A stretch of 64,000 nucleotides of DNA, taken from positions 17,310,121 to 17,374,120 of the forward strand of contig CM039506.1 in assembly GCA_022432975.1 (NCBI GenBank), written 5' to 3'. Shown here one piece after another: positions 10,656-23,300 of this stretch (positions within the stretch are counted from its first letter, which is position 1; the number at the start of each line of letters is the position of its first letter). Source of the stretch: Begonia masoniana. Lineage: Eukaryota; Streptophyta; Magnoliopsida; Cucurbitales; Begoniaceae. Made by a program: the position numbers and the translations under genes. The notes beneath the pieces are model-generated. The model searched no databases, was not told the DNA's origin, and saw only the letters and a program-made list of their open reading frames with translations.

Positions 10656-13281
10656 TGTAGCGACCCTAATACTGTACCCTTATTTTCCTATATTAATTTT
10701 TTTTTATCCTTATAAACTTTGTAACATTTGAGCGGAATTTAAATCATAGACTAAATTGCTAAAATCGTTCGAAAACTATTTGCTTAAAACCACTTAAACA
10801 AAACTTAAAACAATTGAAATAAAACAATTAAAACAAATGTTTAAAACAATTAAAATATTTAAATCCTCAGCCAAAACACTGAGGCAGAAGGAACATTTGT
10901 CCCAAAATCTATAGGGGCGATCCATTGGCTGCATGGCAGCCGATCGATCGGATACCCAAAAATTAAATCGCCCCCACATTAGGAGATCGATCGCCCACGA
11001 TCGATCACCTAGGCGATCGATCGCCCACGATCGATCACCATTGGGGGATCGATCGCCACACTCTCTGGAATTTCCAGAGAGTGGCGATCACCCCTGCCGA
11101 TCGATGGCGATCGATCGGCAGGTTCTTTACCTCCTCTTTTTTTTTTTTTTTTTTTTTCTATTCTTCACTTCTTCTTTCTTTTCCCTGCATACCTATACAC
11201 ATAACACACAACTTCACACTTTCATCATAAACCACTCCATAAACATGTAACATACAATCGCTTAAACCTCACCCAAAATAAACGACTCAAAACACATTTA
11301 AAACATAACCCGATTTCATAAAAAATGAACCGCGTGGATCCATTTAAAAATTAACATTTCCTCCTGTTCAAAATCACCAAGCGGTTGTAAAATAAGTTTC
11401 CAAGACGTTTAAAAACATCAAAACATAAACCTATCCACTATCCAGATTCCCAAACATCCTAATATGTCAACTACACAATTATAAAATCTATCGTGTTCCC
11501 AAAACATACATTTACTTCCCCCACGGGTCAAAAGGAGCCTCGACTGCCCAGCACACTCCCACGGGTCATCCTCCTTCAACTGCATCATTCCTCGGGTGGA
11601 GGGATCTCGTCCTCACCTATGTCAAGATCACCTACACCATACAGACAATCTATAAGCTAAAGGCTCATCAAGTTTCGTAAATGCAAATGCATGTTGTGCA
11701 TATGAGTTCGTAAATCATGGAACATTTTCTTATCTTTACATAGGTTGTCATCGAGATCTCAACCCGCTAAATGGAGAGGGCACGTCCTGCGGTTGGACAA
11801 CCCTTTCCACCTAGCGGAGGGGGGTACATGCTTGCAACACGCACAGCATGCCTGAGCCCCACCTCGCTATGACCATATAACATACATGGGTTCTTTTTAG
11901 ATGCAGTATTGTGACCGACCCTTCTCAGCCTTCACAATAGGTCAATAGCCCCATTTTCGGGCCACATCGATGCGGTATTGTGACCGGCCCTTCTCAGCAT
12001 TCACAATAAGTCAATAGGCCCCTTTCAGGCCACATCACTATTTTCTTTAAAACATAGTGTGAAATTCATTTTCTATGCATAATTGAAAACTGTGATGCAT
12101 GAACAATTTATAACATAATGTAAACATACAACATACGTACCATCGAGACAATAAAGCAATTAAAAGCACATCCTATAAAAGAACTAATCCTAACTACCTA
12201 ACCAAAGCGTTTAAACAAACAATTCTACAATAACCCTCGCGCGACTTCGATATACGGTGTAGGCCTATCGGCCAGAGTAAGTCACGAGAACTTACCTCGT
12301 GCCTGCTGAACTTCAAGCTCCGTCCACGAGCATTGTTCACCTAAGCAATTTACAACATTCGCCGTTAAAAATGAGTTTAAACCGAGAAACGTCCAAATTT
12401 ACAAACCCTTAACTAAAGAAATTTCTTAAACTCTAATTTAACTTATTGAGGCATTTTTTTTATCGAGCGATGCACACTCGACACCTCAAAACCTCCATTA
12501 ACGGAGTTTTCCAAACCTCAAAATTTCAACAAACCTTAATATTCCACAATGGATAGACTAACCTTCATCCAATACGCCCAATATGTCCATTATATTCATA
12601 ACTACGATAACCCTACCGATTTCTAACCTAAATCACGTTTTTTGCAAAATCCTAAATGAAACCCTAATCGTTTAAACTCCGTAAAAATCGAAATAAACCT
12701 TCCTAAAACCTTAGAATTGTACTAAGGTCGAAATTGGAAAGGAAAACGTGAAGAACGAAGGTTGATCGGAGAAACGTTGATAAAGGATCGTGAAGAGCCG
12801 TCGCCTGGAGAAGGAGAATCGCCGGAGAACACAGGGGAAAAACACAAAAATCGTGAAGTGCTGGAGGAAGAAGAAGAAATGTTGTTTTTATTAAAATTTA
12901 TCTTGGCAAATACCATTTTGCCCTTCCTTTATTTTCTATTTGTTTCGTCCTTTGTTTCGTTATTTAGCTAACGATTTGGTTTCTCCAAACTTTCTTATTC
13001 GCCAATAAATCCAACTTATTACTAGGGTTCTATTAAAACTGTCCGTTCGCAAATCGGATCTCGTTTACTATTTTTACCACAATATCCTTTATATTACGAG
13101 AAACGTAATTCTCGTAAATTAGCGTTAAACTCCTAAAATTCTCAAAATTTTCTTAAAATCCAGATTAATTATTAAGATCGTAATAATGTTTTCTTTTCAC
13201 GAAACCGACTTAATTTGACATAATTACAAAAATGTCATTATATATATAATTACAGAATCCCGTAAAGAATCGGGTGTTACA
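10656..13281 (-). mobile_element. 5' LTR of element Z, K family (copy A), 2626 bp
   Basis: The minus-strand LTR runs from TGTAGCGACC (10656) to GTGTTACA (13281). The adjacent leader 10489-10655 holds a degenerate primer site (TACTATCAGAACC) and a candidate short intron. Within it, the intron 2 donor is near 12277, the paired elements are GTGTAGG near 12260 and CCTACACC near 11631, and a dimeric ~75-bp repeat occupies 11895-12030. The CGATCG palindrome cluster is at 10928-11121 and a 21-base T run at 11137-11157. Z's integration site is in the protease of U (flank ACAAT at 13282). No gene is seen. Confidence 0.9.
10928..11125. repeat. CGATCG palindrome cluster in K LTR (copy A)
   Basis: At least nine CGATCG hexamers occur in 200 bp, several extended to GGCGATCGATCGCC. 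Two stronger hairpins follow. One has 10-bp arms 11061-11070 and 11072-11081 (CTCTCTGGAA and its complement), extendable with a bulge into flanking GATCGCC. The other has perfect 12-bp arms 11094-11105 and 11110-11121 around GGCG. It lies near the 3' end of the LTR in the transcribed sense. Copy B holds the same cluster at about 32213-32398. Confidence 0.85.
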
Positions 13282-15464
13282 ACAATACCCTTTATGCCCA
13301 GTTGATAGTTATGGGCATAGAGCGGTATGATCTTATCTTAGGAATGAATTGGCTATCTCGCCACTTCGCCACCATTGACTGCCGATCCGGGTTAGTGACT
13401 TTTCGGCCACCAAGTAAAGATGAGTTACTTATCAGGCGATGAATAGGTTAAGCGGGTTACCGGCTTCCTATTCCATGAAGGTCAGTGAACAGTTTAGAGA
13501 TAGATGCTTGGTCTACTTGGCCACAGCGATTGATACTCAGTTGCTTAATGGAGTAAAGCCAAGTGACCTACCTATTGTTAAGGAGTTTTCAGACATCTTC
13601 CTTGATGATCTTCCAGGATTACTGCCGGACAGGGAGATAGAGTTCGTGATCGATGTATATCCAGGTACAGGACCTGTTTCGAAGAATCCGTACAGGTTGG
13701 CGCCTGCCGAACTAAGGGAGTTGAAGTCTTAATTAGAGGAGTTATCGGACAAGGGATTCACCCGAACCAGTTTCTCTCCATGGGGTGCGCATGTTCTGTT
13801 CATCAAGAAGAAAGACGAAACTCTCAGGATGTGCATTGACTACCGAGTGTTGAACAAGTTGACGATAAAGATTAAGTATCCGTTGCCCCGGATTGATGAC
13901 ATGTTTGACCAACTGCAAGGTGCCCGAGTGTTCTCCAGGATTGACCTACGCTCGGGTTATTATTAGTTCAAGGTTCGACGGGAAGACATTCAAAAGACAG
14001 CATTTCGACCGAGGTATGGGCATTATAAATTCCTTGTCATGTCTTTTGGACTTACGAATGCCCCCGCAGCTTTACGGACTTAATGAACCGCGTGTTCAAG
14101 GAGTATTTGGACAAGTTTGTCGTTGTCTTTATCGACGACATCTTGATCTATTCAAAGACGAAAGAGGAACACGAAGAGCAACTGCGAATTGTCTTAGGAA
14201 TTCTAAGGCAGCACCAACTCTATCCGAAGTTCTCTAAATGCGAGTTTTGGCTGGACCAGATAGACTTTCTCGGCCATGTTATATCTCAGGAGGGGATTTC
14301 TGTTGACCCGACAAAGATTCAAGTGGTCAAGGATTGGCCGCAGCCTAAAAATGTGCGGGAGATCCGCAGATTTCTCAGATTGGCTGGGTATTACAGGAAA
14401 TTCATCGAGGATTTTTTAATATCGCAGTCCCTCTATACGATTGACAAAGAAGAATGAGAAGTTCGTATGGTCAGCTGCATGTGAGAAGAGCTTTCAAGAG
14501 CTACAGCAGAGATTGACCACGGCTCCAGTTTTGACACTGCCTGCTGATAGCGTCAAGTTCAGTATATACTGTGATGCCTCACAGGTCGGACTTGGATGCT
14601 TGCTGCTGCAAGAAAGGAGAGTTATCGTCTATGCGTCTCGACAGTTAAACCCGTATGAGCAGAATTATCCAAAGCATGACCTGGAACTAGCGGCTGTGGT
14701 CTTCGCATTAAAGATTTGGAGACATTATTTATAGGGCAGCAATGTGAAATATATTCAGACCACAAGAGCTTAAAGTATCTGTTTACGCAGAAGGAATTGA
14801 ACATCCGGCAAAGAAGGTGGTTAGAGTTCGTCAAAGACTACGAGTTTGAGATTAAATACCACCCGGGAAAGCAAATAAAGTCGCAGAATGCCTACTGCGA
14901 GTTAGCCTTTGCTTGCCACGATGTCGGTGGCATTAAAGTCAAAAATCGAGAGGTTTGATGTAGAGATCGTGGCTGAATTGTCCAGTATGCTCGCAAATAT
15001 TTTGCTAAGGATGACAATCATAGACAAAATCCGAGAAGCTCAACAGAAGGACTTGGAGTGCGAGAGGTATCGATGAGCATAGCCTCTGCGGGCCCGTCTG
15101 ATTTCAGCTTGTCGGATGATGGCATATTGAGATTCAGGAACAGGTGGTACGTGCGTAACGATGAGGAGCTAAAGAAGGAGATTTTGGCCTAGGCACACTC
15201 CTCAGCTTATTCTGCGCACCTGGAAGTACCAAGATGTACCGTGACTTGAAACAGCATTTCTGGTGGCCGAACATGAAAAGAGAGGTTGCTAGGTATGTAG
15301 AAACCTGTTTAGTCTGCCAGCAGGTCAAAGCAGAGCACCAAAGGACGGCCGGAACCTTACAGCCACTGTCGATCCCAAAGTGGAAATGGGAGCAGATTTC
15401 TATGGATTTTTTTGCTGGACTCCCAAGAACGACGAAGGGGCATGACGGTATTTGGGTTCATAGT
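13282..15464 (+). pseudogene. Element U pol: protease end to integrase (copy A)
   Basis: This is plus-strand chromovirus pol beginning inside the protease (LGMNWL near 13341), because Z inserted just upstream. RT (FIDDILIYS near 14130), RNase H (CDAS near 14573) and integrase N terminus (CLVCQQ near 15310) follow. Compared with copy B it has extra one-base losses near 13430, 14072, 14432, 15075 and 15213, plus the shared nonsense changes. The integrase ends at 15464, where a K LTR is inserted. The gene is dead. Confidence 0.88.
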
Positions 15465-18400
15465 TGTAATACCTGGTTTTACGGATATAATATTATATTA
15501 TATGATGACATTTTTGTAAATATGTCAAATCAAGTCCGTTTTGCGAAAAGAGAGCTTTATTACGATCCTAACGATTAATAGGAATTTTAATCCTAAAGAC
15601 GATATTTTGGTCATAGTTGTAATACCCGATTTTACGGAATATTAATATTATATTATATGATGGCATTTTTGTAAATATGTCAAATCAAGTCTGTTTTGCA
15701 AAAAAAGAGCTTTATTACGATCCTAACGATTAATAGGAATTTTAAGAAATTTACGAGAATTTTTGGAGTAATAACGCTATATTTCGAGTAATTAAGTTTC
15801 TCGTAATATAAAGGACGTTTTAGTAAAAATAGTAAACGATGTGTAACACCCGGTTTCTATTAACCGATTTACCTTGTTTCATTTTTTAGAATGCTTTAAA
15901 AGTTAAATTGGGTGATTTAGTGATTAGGTTAATAAGTGAATGAGTAAGGACAAGATGGTAAATTGCAATTTATTGTGGATAACGTATTTAAGGGAGGGTT
16001 TAATGAGGTTTAGCCGCCACTATCCCCTCATTTTCCTTCTCGGCATTCAGCTCAAGCTCATCAGAGCTCAAGGCGATTTTCCCTCCGACTTCTCCAGTGA
16101 TTCCTCCGATTTAGGTGAGTTCCTTCATTTTTCCTTATGACTTGACAGTTAGATAACAGAGGGAGTGCAATGTATGTGTTTTTGGGGGTGTTGTGAATGT
16201 GTGTAGTTTCGAGTTTAGTGCAGAATCGGGAATGCACGAAGATCTGAGCTTCCAAACGAATTTCCTTAGACTCCTGGGTAGTTTAGAATGAAGTTTAACT
16301 AATACACTGTCTACGATTTTAGGTTTGAGTAGAACCCGAAGTGGTTAGCAACCAAACATTTCCCCAGGAATCCAGGTAAGTAAAGTATGCATGTACCTTC
16401 GGGCCTACATCACAAAACATTAGGAATTATGCATTGTGCGAAGAGTTTGTATGACATGCATCATGTTTTTATGAAAGATTACGAAAATGAATTTTCATGT
16501 AAAGAATGGTAAGGCATGTACCGAATGTGACAGATCAGCTGTTAAGGGAACTAATTTGCCCCTTAATTGAGAAGAGGATGTATGACTTTGGAAAAATTGA
16601 TCCACCACCCAATGGAATTGAGGGATCTGATCAGCTGTTAAGGGAACTAATCCGCCCCTTAATTAAGAAGAGGATGTAGACTTTGGGAAAATTGATCCAT
16701 CTCCCAATGGAACCGAGGGATCATATCAGTGAATGAACGAAATTGCAACTGAGTTGTGAAAGTAGAAACTGCATGATTAGGATTTATGTTTCAGTATTCC
16801 ATTTCATTTGCTTTACTTACTTAGCATTAGGCTAATAGATGAGTTTGTGATGTAGGTGTTGAAGTTACTGCAGGTGATTTCCCTGAGTTCACAAATGCAT
16901 AGATGATGTTGGAGGAGCGCATTCAGGCCATGACTTGGTAAATTGATGAGGCGGTTTAACCAGTGTTTTGTTCATGTGCATTGTAGTGAAAAACTAGATA
17001 GCTGAGTTGTGTTTAAGTTTCGCTGATAGAATCAACTTTTAATGTCCTGATCTTAGGTTTGAAAACTCTTTGGTTCAGTCGACAATGCTTTCACTTAAGT
17101 ATGTTGAGTCTTATGACAGTAATAGTTTTCAATGTTTTAAAACACATTTTGAAATCTTCTGAAAATAGTACTTTGCTGATTTAGCATTGGTTTTTACTGA
17201 ATTTGAGTAATGTAGGGATTGGAGTCGTTTTCGAATGTTTCATTAAAGCGAATAAGTCCCTTCGTAGTAGAGTTGTTTTTGTATAGAGTATGAATTGTGG
17301 ATAAATTGCTCTGTTTTCTACGGCAGAGTGGTAATCTATTTGGTAGAAGACATCGTTTTCTATCGGTAGAAGATGGTTGTTTTCTACCGGTAGGAGTGGT
17401 GTGTTAAATCTATCGGAATGATGTATTTTATTTCATCGGTAGAAAGTTTAGACTTTTGTCGTTTAGCGATCGGTGGATGTCGAGCGCTATAGTTATCGGA
17501 AGATGTAGGAAATGACTTTGTCGTTTAGTGACCGGTCAATGTATACTGTTTGTTTTTGTCTTGTGAGTAAAGTCTTTTGTCGTCTTATGATCGGCAGAGG
17601 CTGGATGAACGAATCATCCGGCTGACGTCACCGGTAGATGAGAGTAGCAAAACTCGTTGTTTGCGATCGGTAGAAGTTGGAAGATTAATTCATCCGGCTG
17701 ACGTCATCGGTGGAAGACTTCTGTTTGCTTCTGCTCTTTCGTTGACTTAGTTCAGCGGCAGATGAGTTTGACTTTTGCAACTTTTAAAGTATTTCGCGAT
17801 TAAACCCTTTATTTCTTTTGGCCGATTTGTTTGTTTACAACCCAACTGATTTCTCAAACATTGTACTTGTGTTGTTTCACTCTATTTTTGTCATAAGATT
17901 TTTTTCCCCCCCTGCTGCAAGTATTTAAACGGTTTTGAGTTGTTAGAAAATGTCAATTTAGGCTTTCGTGCAAAATTTTAAATTGGTTGCCAAGTTTCTT
18001 ATTCACGTTCGAGTTTATGAGTACAACCGGTTCAGAGAAACTCGGGGCGTTACACGAGGTCGTTTTTGCGCACGGACAGTTTTCAATAGAACCCAAATAA
18101 TAAGATGGTTTATTGGTGAACTCAGAGATTTGGCGCTAACGAATTTTTGCCCACTTAATGAACGAAGGACGAACAAATAGAAAAACAGAAAGGCAAACGG
18201 TCATTTGCACATCAATATTGTGAAATAACAAAACCTTTCTTTTCTCTTCTTCCCTTCTCCTCTGTCGCGTGAAAAACCCGAGAGCTCTGTCTCTCTCCAT
18301 CGCGATCCTTTCGACAGTCACCCCCTCCGATTCGTCGCCGATTGTCTCCGTTTCCTTTCTAATCGCGTCCGAGTATTACTCACGATCTTAGAGCATTTAT

Positions 18401-18480
18401 TTCGATTTTTACGGAGTGGGAACATTAGGGTGTCGGTAGGGTTTATGTTAGAAATCGATTTATGGTTCAAACCGATAGGT
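15465..18480 (+). mobile_element. K-family LTR inserted in U integrase (copy A), cut at the breakpoint
   Basis: The LTR starts TGTAATACC at 15465, preceded by ATAGT. Its first ~150 bases are repeated from 15618, again preceded by GGTCATAGT. A V-type solo LTR is nested at 15842-18054. The K sequence resumes at 18055 but becomes error-rich and stops near 18480. The intact version in copy B continues to 41598. No gene is seen. Confidence 0.85.
15842..18054 (+). mobile_element. Solo LTR, V/W family (copy A)
   Basis: The LTR runs TGTAACACCCGG (15842) to GGGGCGTTACA (18054) with no internal region. Flanks are CGATG on the left and CGAGG on the right, a target duplication with one change. It carries the leader plan: exon 2 ends at 16375, donor GTAAGT at 16376, paired element CCTACATCACAAAAC at 16404-16418, and acceptor GATGTAG ending about 16855 (one T fewer than in copy B). 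It also has the 97-bp dimer (16531-16731) and ATCGGTAGA repeats with TGACGTCA sites (17610-17710). Confidence 0.9.
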
Positions 18481-18976
18481 CATTTTGGGCGTTTTTTTGT
18501 CAAAAAGACCAACTGGTGGCGAGCGCTTGCCACCGGCGCCCACCGATCGCCACCGTGTGCGTTTTTAAGTCAACAAACAAAGAATGTGTATCGTCGCCGT
18601 TTGGTGGCGAATGAGCGCCCTGTGGCACACGAAAAGCGCGTGCTGGGCGTTGGGCGCATGCGGGAGGCGGGCTGACGCCGCACTGGTCGCGAGCTGCGCT
18701 TGCATTGCTAGGGCCGCGCTGCGCGCGCGGCGCCAGCAGTGCCCAAAGAATTTTTTTAAAATTTTCATTTTTTTTTCTTATTTCTACTATGTTTTGACCC
18801 GACGTTTTTCGATGTATTTGAAACGTATTTTGGGCACGTTTCCCAACAAAATCAAGGGTTCAAAAAAACCCAAAAATTGAGTCAAAATTTCACCGAAAAT
18901 ATTTTAATCATCGTTTTAAACACGGGTTGGGTTTGGATTGTGACGCACCGAGCCGGGGCGGGTTCGGGGCGTTACA
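18481..18976 (+). mobile_element. Terminal ~500 bp of a diverged LTR, 5' part missing
   Basis: It ends GAGCCGGGGCGGGTTCGGGG then CGTTACA at 18976, closely like the end of solo LTR S1 at 54144, so it is the 3' end of a plus-oriented LTR inserted in Y protease. The 5' part is absent: sequence joins the K LTR near 18480 with no LTR start. The part at 18510-18745 is strongly GC-rich and palindromic, for example GGTGGC-GAGCGCTT-GCCACC. No convincing gene is present. Confidence 0.7.
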
Positions 18977-20164
18977 TTTTCCCTGACGGTAACATGATAC
19001 TATATGGCCTATCAGCTGATATGTATCCTAACTTATGCTTACAGACAAACATGGCTGCTATAAATGAGTGGGTGGCCCCCGTGTCTATAAGTGTGTAAGC
19101 AGAAATACCACAAATCATAATTGTATCTGTTATGACCGTATGTTACACAGCATCTTCATCGTTCATCATAGCAAAGACTCTGGGTGCTATTCTTGCTCGT
19201 TTGGGGTCTGGAGGCATGGGGCAGTCTCTAACTACATGTCCGACCTTGTCACATCTGTAGCAACGGCCAGAGTGTAGCTTGCACTCGCCATGGTGGTTCT
19301 TCTGGCAGTTGGAGCATAGAGGGGCTAATGGTTGTTTTCCCTTTCCTTGGTCATCATTTGGATTGAAGGGCCTCTTTATACCTTGCTGTTGTTGTTGTGG
19401 TCCCCTGTTCTGTTTGCGGTTGCCATCCTTTGTTCTGACATGGGGTGGCTGAGCCTCCTTAGTGAACTTCCTTGGCTGTTGACGCTGCGCATATGTCGTT
19501 ATCTCGGCTTCTTCTAGTTCCAAGGCCTTAGCCGTCACTTCACCATATGGTATCATGTATTCCAGCCGTCTTTACTCTCATATACAAACTCGGCTTCAAT
19601 CCTTGAACAAATTGGTGAATCTTGTCCTCATCATCCTCAACCAATCGGGGAGCAAACTGTGATAAAGCCTCAAATTTGCATATGTAATCTGCCACAGAGC
19701 CAGTTTATCGCAAATTCATAAACTCCTTCTTCTTGCTGTTCCGAACGGTCCTATTGAAATACTTGTCAAAGAAAGCAGTCTTAACCTTCCCCAGGTCATA
19801 GGTCATGCATTAATGGTACTCTGGATTGAGTCCCACCAATGCCTTGCACTCATTTCCAAATGAAAAACAGCATATGTGACCTTATCTCCTTCCTCAACCT
19901 TTGCATATGTGAACATGTCCTCTATTTTTCGAATCCATTCCTCAGCATAAACAGGATCCGAAAATTGTCCATTAAATACCGGGGGTCAAAGCCGGTGGAA
20001 ATGCTTACCCCTATGATCATGAGTTGCATTAGTACGGAGTTCCCTTATTCCTCTCTAGTGGCCACAAGCTGTTCTATTTGGCGTAATTGGCGAATAACTA
20101 ATTCTGTCAGCTGAGCAGTGGTGTTACTATCCATGTTGTCTTCTCTCTGTTGACCTCTTACCAT
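18977..20164 (-). pseudogene. Element Y gag and start of protease, decayed
   Basis: Gag starts at the ATG at 20164 (MVRGQQRE) and closely resembles X gag. The order is gag core, Gln-rich linker, CCHC knuckle CYRCDKVGHVVRDC near 19240, and protease DTGATHSF near 19070 with an open frame to 18977. An early stop (TAA near 20045) and frame breaks near 19560-19850 disable it. The rest of pol is cut off by the LTR ending at 18976. It lies only once in the window because the matching part of copy A would be left of base 1. Confidence 0.85.
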
Positions 20165-20325
20165 TTTGAGATCCCTAAACAAATAATCGTAACATATCTT
20201 ACCTTAATGACATTACTAAAATCATAAATACTTATAGTTGCTGGAGTGTACCCAGGTGGCAATCTGTGCTGGGAGGCAGTCTGCAGAATTGATTTTAGAA
20301 CTCGATTTTGCTTTGATACCATAAT

Positions 20326-23300
20326 TGTAACGACCCCAGTAGGGTCAAGGCATACTTAATAAACTTTCTTAAATCATAAATATTAATCCTTCTATCTGTA
20401 CAACTTTATATATATATATATATCCCTTATTTTTTTTTTACAGAACTCGAGACAACGCTATAATTGACAAAGCTCGATCCTTTCAAAACTTGCCTTCGTC
20501 TTAAATTTTGCGAATTCATCATCAACAGAATCGAACGACTAACCTAGACATCGGTTTTGTAACATAATCGGGCAATAGAAATGCCCTTAGAACACTCGAC
20601 CTCATTATTCTTGAGCTGCTCGAAATCGCAGGCATCTGCCGGTTGCTAGACAACAAGCAGCTCTACTCACATCATCCGATGCATAAACACTCGACCTCTA
20701 CCGATCACTAAACGACAAAACATAAAACTCACTTCTGCCGATCGTTAAATGACAAGCACAGGGCTCGCTTCTACCGGTAGTGAAAATCTACATCATCCGG
20801 TTATCATGTGCACTTCACGTGACTACTTAACATTGCCAGTAAGAGACATCATTCGGGAACAACAATCGTTCACCATCCACCAATGACGTCAGCCGGATGA
20901 TGTCCTCATCCGTCAGAGACATCTTCCGGTAGGCATGTGCAAAACATGTGACTCACTTACCTCATCCGATAAGAGACATCATCCGGTGAACAGCAAACGT
21001 TCACCATCCACTGGTGACGTCAGCCGGATGATCATTCATCCAGCTTCTATCACACAGCTCCTGCCGATGACGTCAGCTGGATGATACGTTCACCCAACTT
21101 CTATCACACAACAATGAAACCCGGAAATCTTTAAACACTTATACCGACAGAAAAGTAACCTAACCTTCACAGATCTCATACTTCGTAGACATAACATAGG
21201 CAGACATAAATCATGGACTCATCTAGATTACATGTAGCGGAAGGACTTATATGAAACAGGTTATTCTATTCTCTTTTAATCATCCCCGACTCGGTAACCA
21301 AACCAGACAATCACAAAATCCAGTATTCAAAGAAAGATCTTATCCTACTTAAACATCAGTTTTCTCATAAACCTTACTGACATAATAAGAGCATAACCAC
21401 GGGTCGATTTTGCCTGCCAGCCACAAACTTCCACCCTGAGCACCTTCCAACAACCAACTTAAACATCTTCATCAACTTTGAATTCCTAACCTGATATCTC
21501 GTCACCTACATCATAAGGTTTTACTATAAGCCTAATGCTTAGTAAGGAATGCATACTAACATGTATACGTGAATGCATAGTTGCAAGAAATCATGATCAT
21601 GTTCGTTTCATGTTCTTCTCTGTTCTTATTCGTGTTCTTGTTCATCACTTCATCATATGGATTAAGGGAGGATTTATGCCGTAAAGGGGGGATGACAGTG
21701 CAAGTGTACATAGTCCCTTTCGGGCCGTATTCATGGTCCTTCTCTTTAGACAGTGACATACGTCAAACCGCCCCCAACCCTCACTTAATCCGGTTGCATA
21801 AGTTTCATTTTCATTCTCATATCTTGTTCATGGGGGGAAAACATGGTCATAAATCGTTTTCATATGCTTGAGAAGTAAATCATGATGCATGACATGAATG
21901 TTCTTAAATCATCAGACTATGGAAAATATCATACTAGACAGTTGACTTCATAGACTCTGTCAGAACATCACATAACATAGTTCTCAAACATCCGAAAATC
22001 ATCCAAGTACAAACCGTCTTACTAACTTAAGACAAACATCAAACACATAACTAATTTAGTACCCTTAAGATGTAGGGCCCTAATGGCCAGAAATCTTAAT
22101 ACATTCACTTACTTGGCTTCCTTAGCAAATTTATGCTCCTTTTCTTCAGACTTCTTCACCTAAAACATTTATATCGCAGTATTTAAAACAAAATCCTAAA
22201 GTCCTAATCACAAGTCATCCTAGAATCTATGTAACGACCCGTTTCCCAGCAAGATATTGTCCGCTCTGGGGATTGAGTCGCAGCACAATATCCTCCCTCA
22301 CAGCTTTGTTTGGCGAGAACTTCCCGGAAGGTCACCCAACCTGAATTGCTCTCGCCGAAGCACTTTTAACTTCTGAGTTCTTATGGGATCCGTTGCCAAT
22401 CGTGCTCCAAAACGCGTCTGGCTATGTTGGGAGTGTCTCTTTACATATGTTTCATTTCCACATACTTCCCAAGCGATGTGGGATTGTGACGACCCCCTTT
22501 TTACGACCTGTCACCTTCCGGTTCGTCCGCGCGGACGTACCGCCATCCGGGTTCCGGTTCGTGGCAGCCATCGTACACATACGTACATATTTGGATCATC
22601 ACAATCACCTCCCCTCGGGGGCCCAACGTCCTTGTTGGCCACATTTTCGGTTGGTTACAGGCTCTGATACCATTTGTAACGACCCCTATTCCAGCAAGAT
22701 ATGTCCTCTCTGGGGATTAGTCCCGTCCCAATATCCTCCCTTCACGACTTTGTTTGGCGAGACTTCCCAGAAGTTCACCACCTGGAATGTCTCGCGCGCG
22801 CACTTTTAACTTTGGATTTCTTATTGTAACCGTTGTCAATCGTGTCCCCAACAATCTTTTTGCTATGTTGGGAGTGTCTCTTTACATATGTTTCATTTCC
22901 ACATACTTCCCAAGCGATGTGGGATGTGACGACCCCCTTTTTACGACCTGTCACCTTCCGTTCGGTCCGCTGAGTACGTACCGCCAATCCGGGTTTCCGG
23001 TTCATGCAGCCATGTTACACATACTACAATTTGGATCATCACAATCACCTCCCCTGTGGGCCCAACGTCCTTGTTTGTCCACTTTTCGGTTGGTTTACAG
23101 GCTCTTATAGCCATTTGTCCGCCCCTATTCCAGCAAGATCTTGTCCGCTCTGGGATTAGGCCGCAGCCCATATCCTCCCTTCACGACTTTGTTTGGCGAG
23201 ACTTCCCAGAAGGTCACCCAACCTGAAATGGTTCGCCGAAGCACTTTTACTTTGGAGTTCCTTATGGATCCGTTGTCATCGTGCTCCCCAAATTCGCTTT

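Larger units (their letters stand above)
1..18480. repeat. Copy A of a ~21.3 kb direct duplication
   Basis: This whole stretch recurs at 20857-39780 in the same orientation and element order. The copies agree almost base for base over most of their length, and the differences are mainly one-base indels, often in homopolymers. From about 17340 the match degrades, and it ends abruptly near 18480, where copy B continues as K-family LTR but this copy switches to unrelated LTR sequence. The left edge of the copy lies outside the window. It may be a true tandem duplication or an assembly/haplotype duplicate; the sequence alone cannot decide. Confidence 0.95.

Noticed and set aside
12722..12971. Glu/Pro-rich frames near 12762 and 34041 as a host gene
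   Set aside because: They lie in the promoter/exon 1 part of the K LTR, and the sequence differs in frame from the corresponding part of other K LTRs.
18430..18880. GC-rich frames of 67-98 residues as a host gene exon
   Set aside because: Overlapping frames on both strands, strong palindromes and position inside an LTR end; no recognisable protein.
20400..20424. (TA)n run as a functional promoter
   Set aside because: It is a simple microsatellite near the 3' end of the Y LTR, away from the expected promoter position at 2615-2622 of the matching copy.
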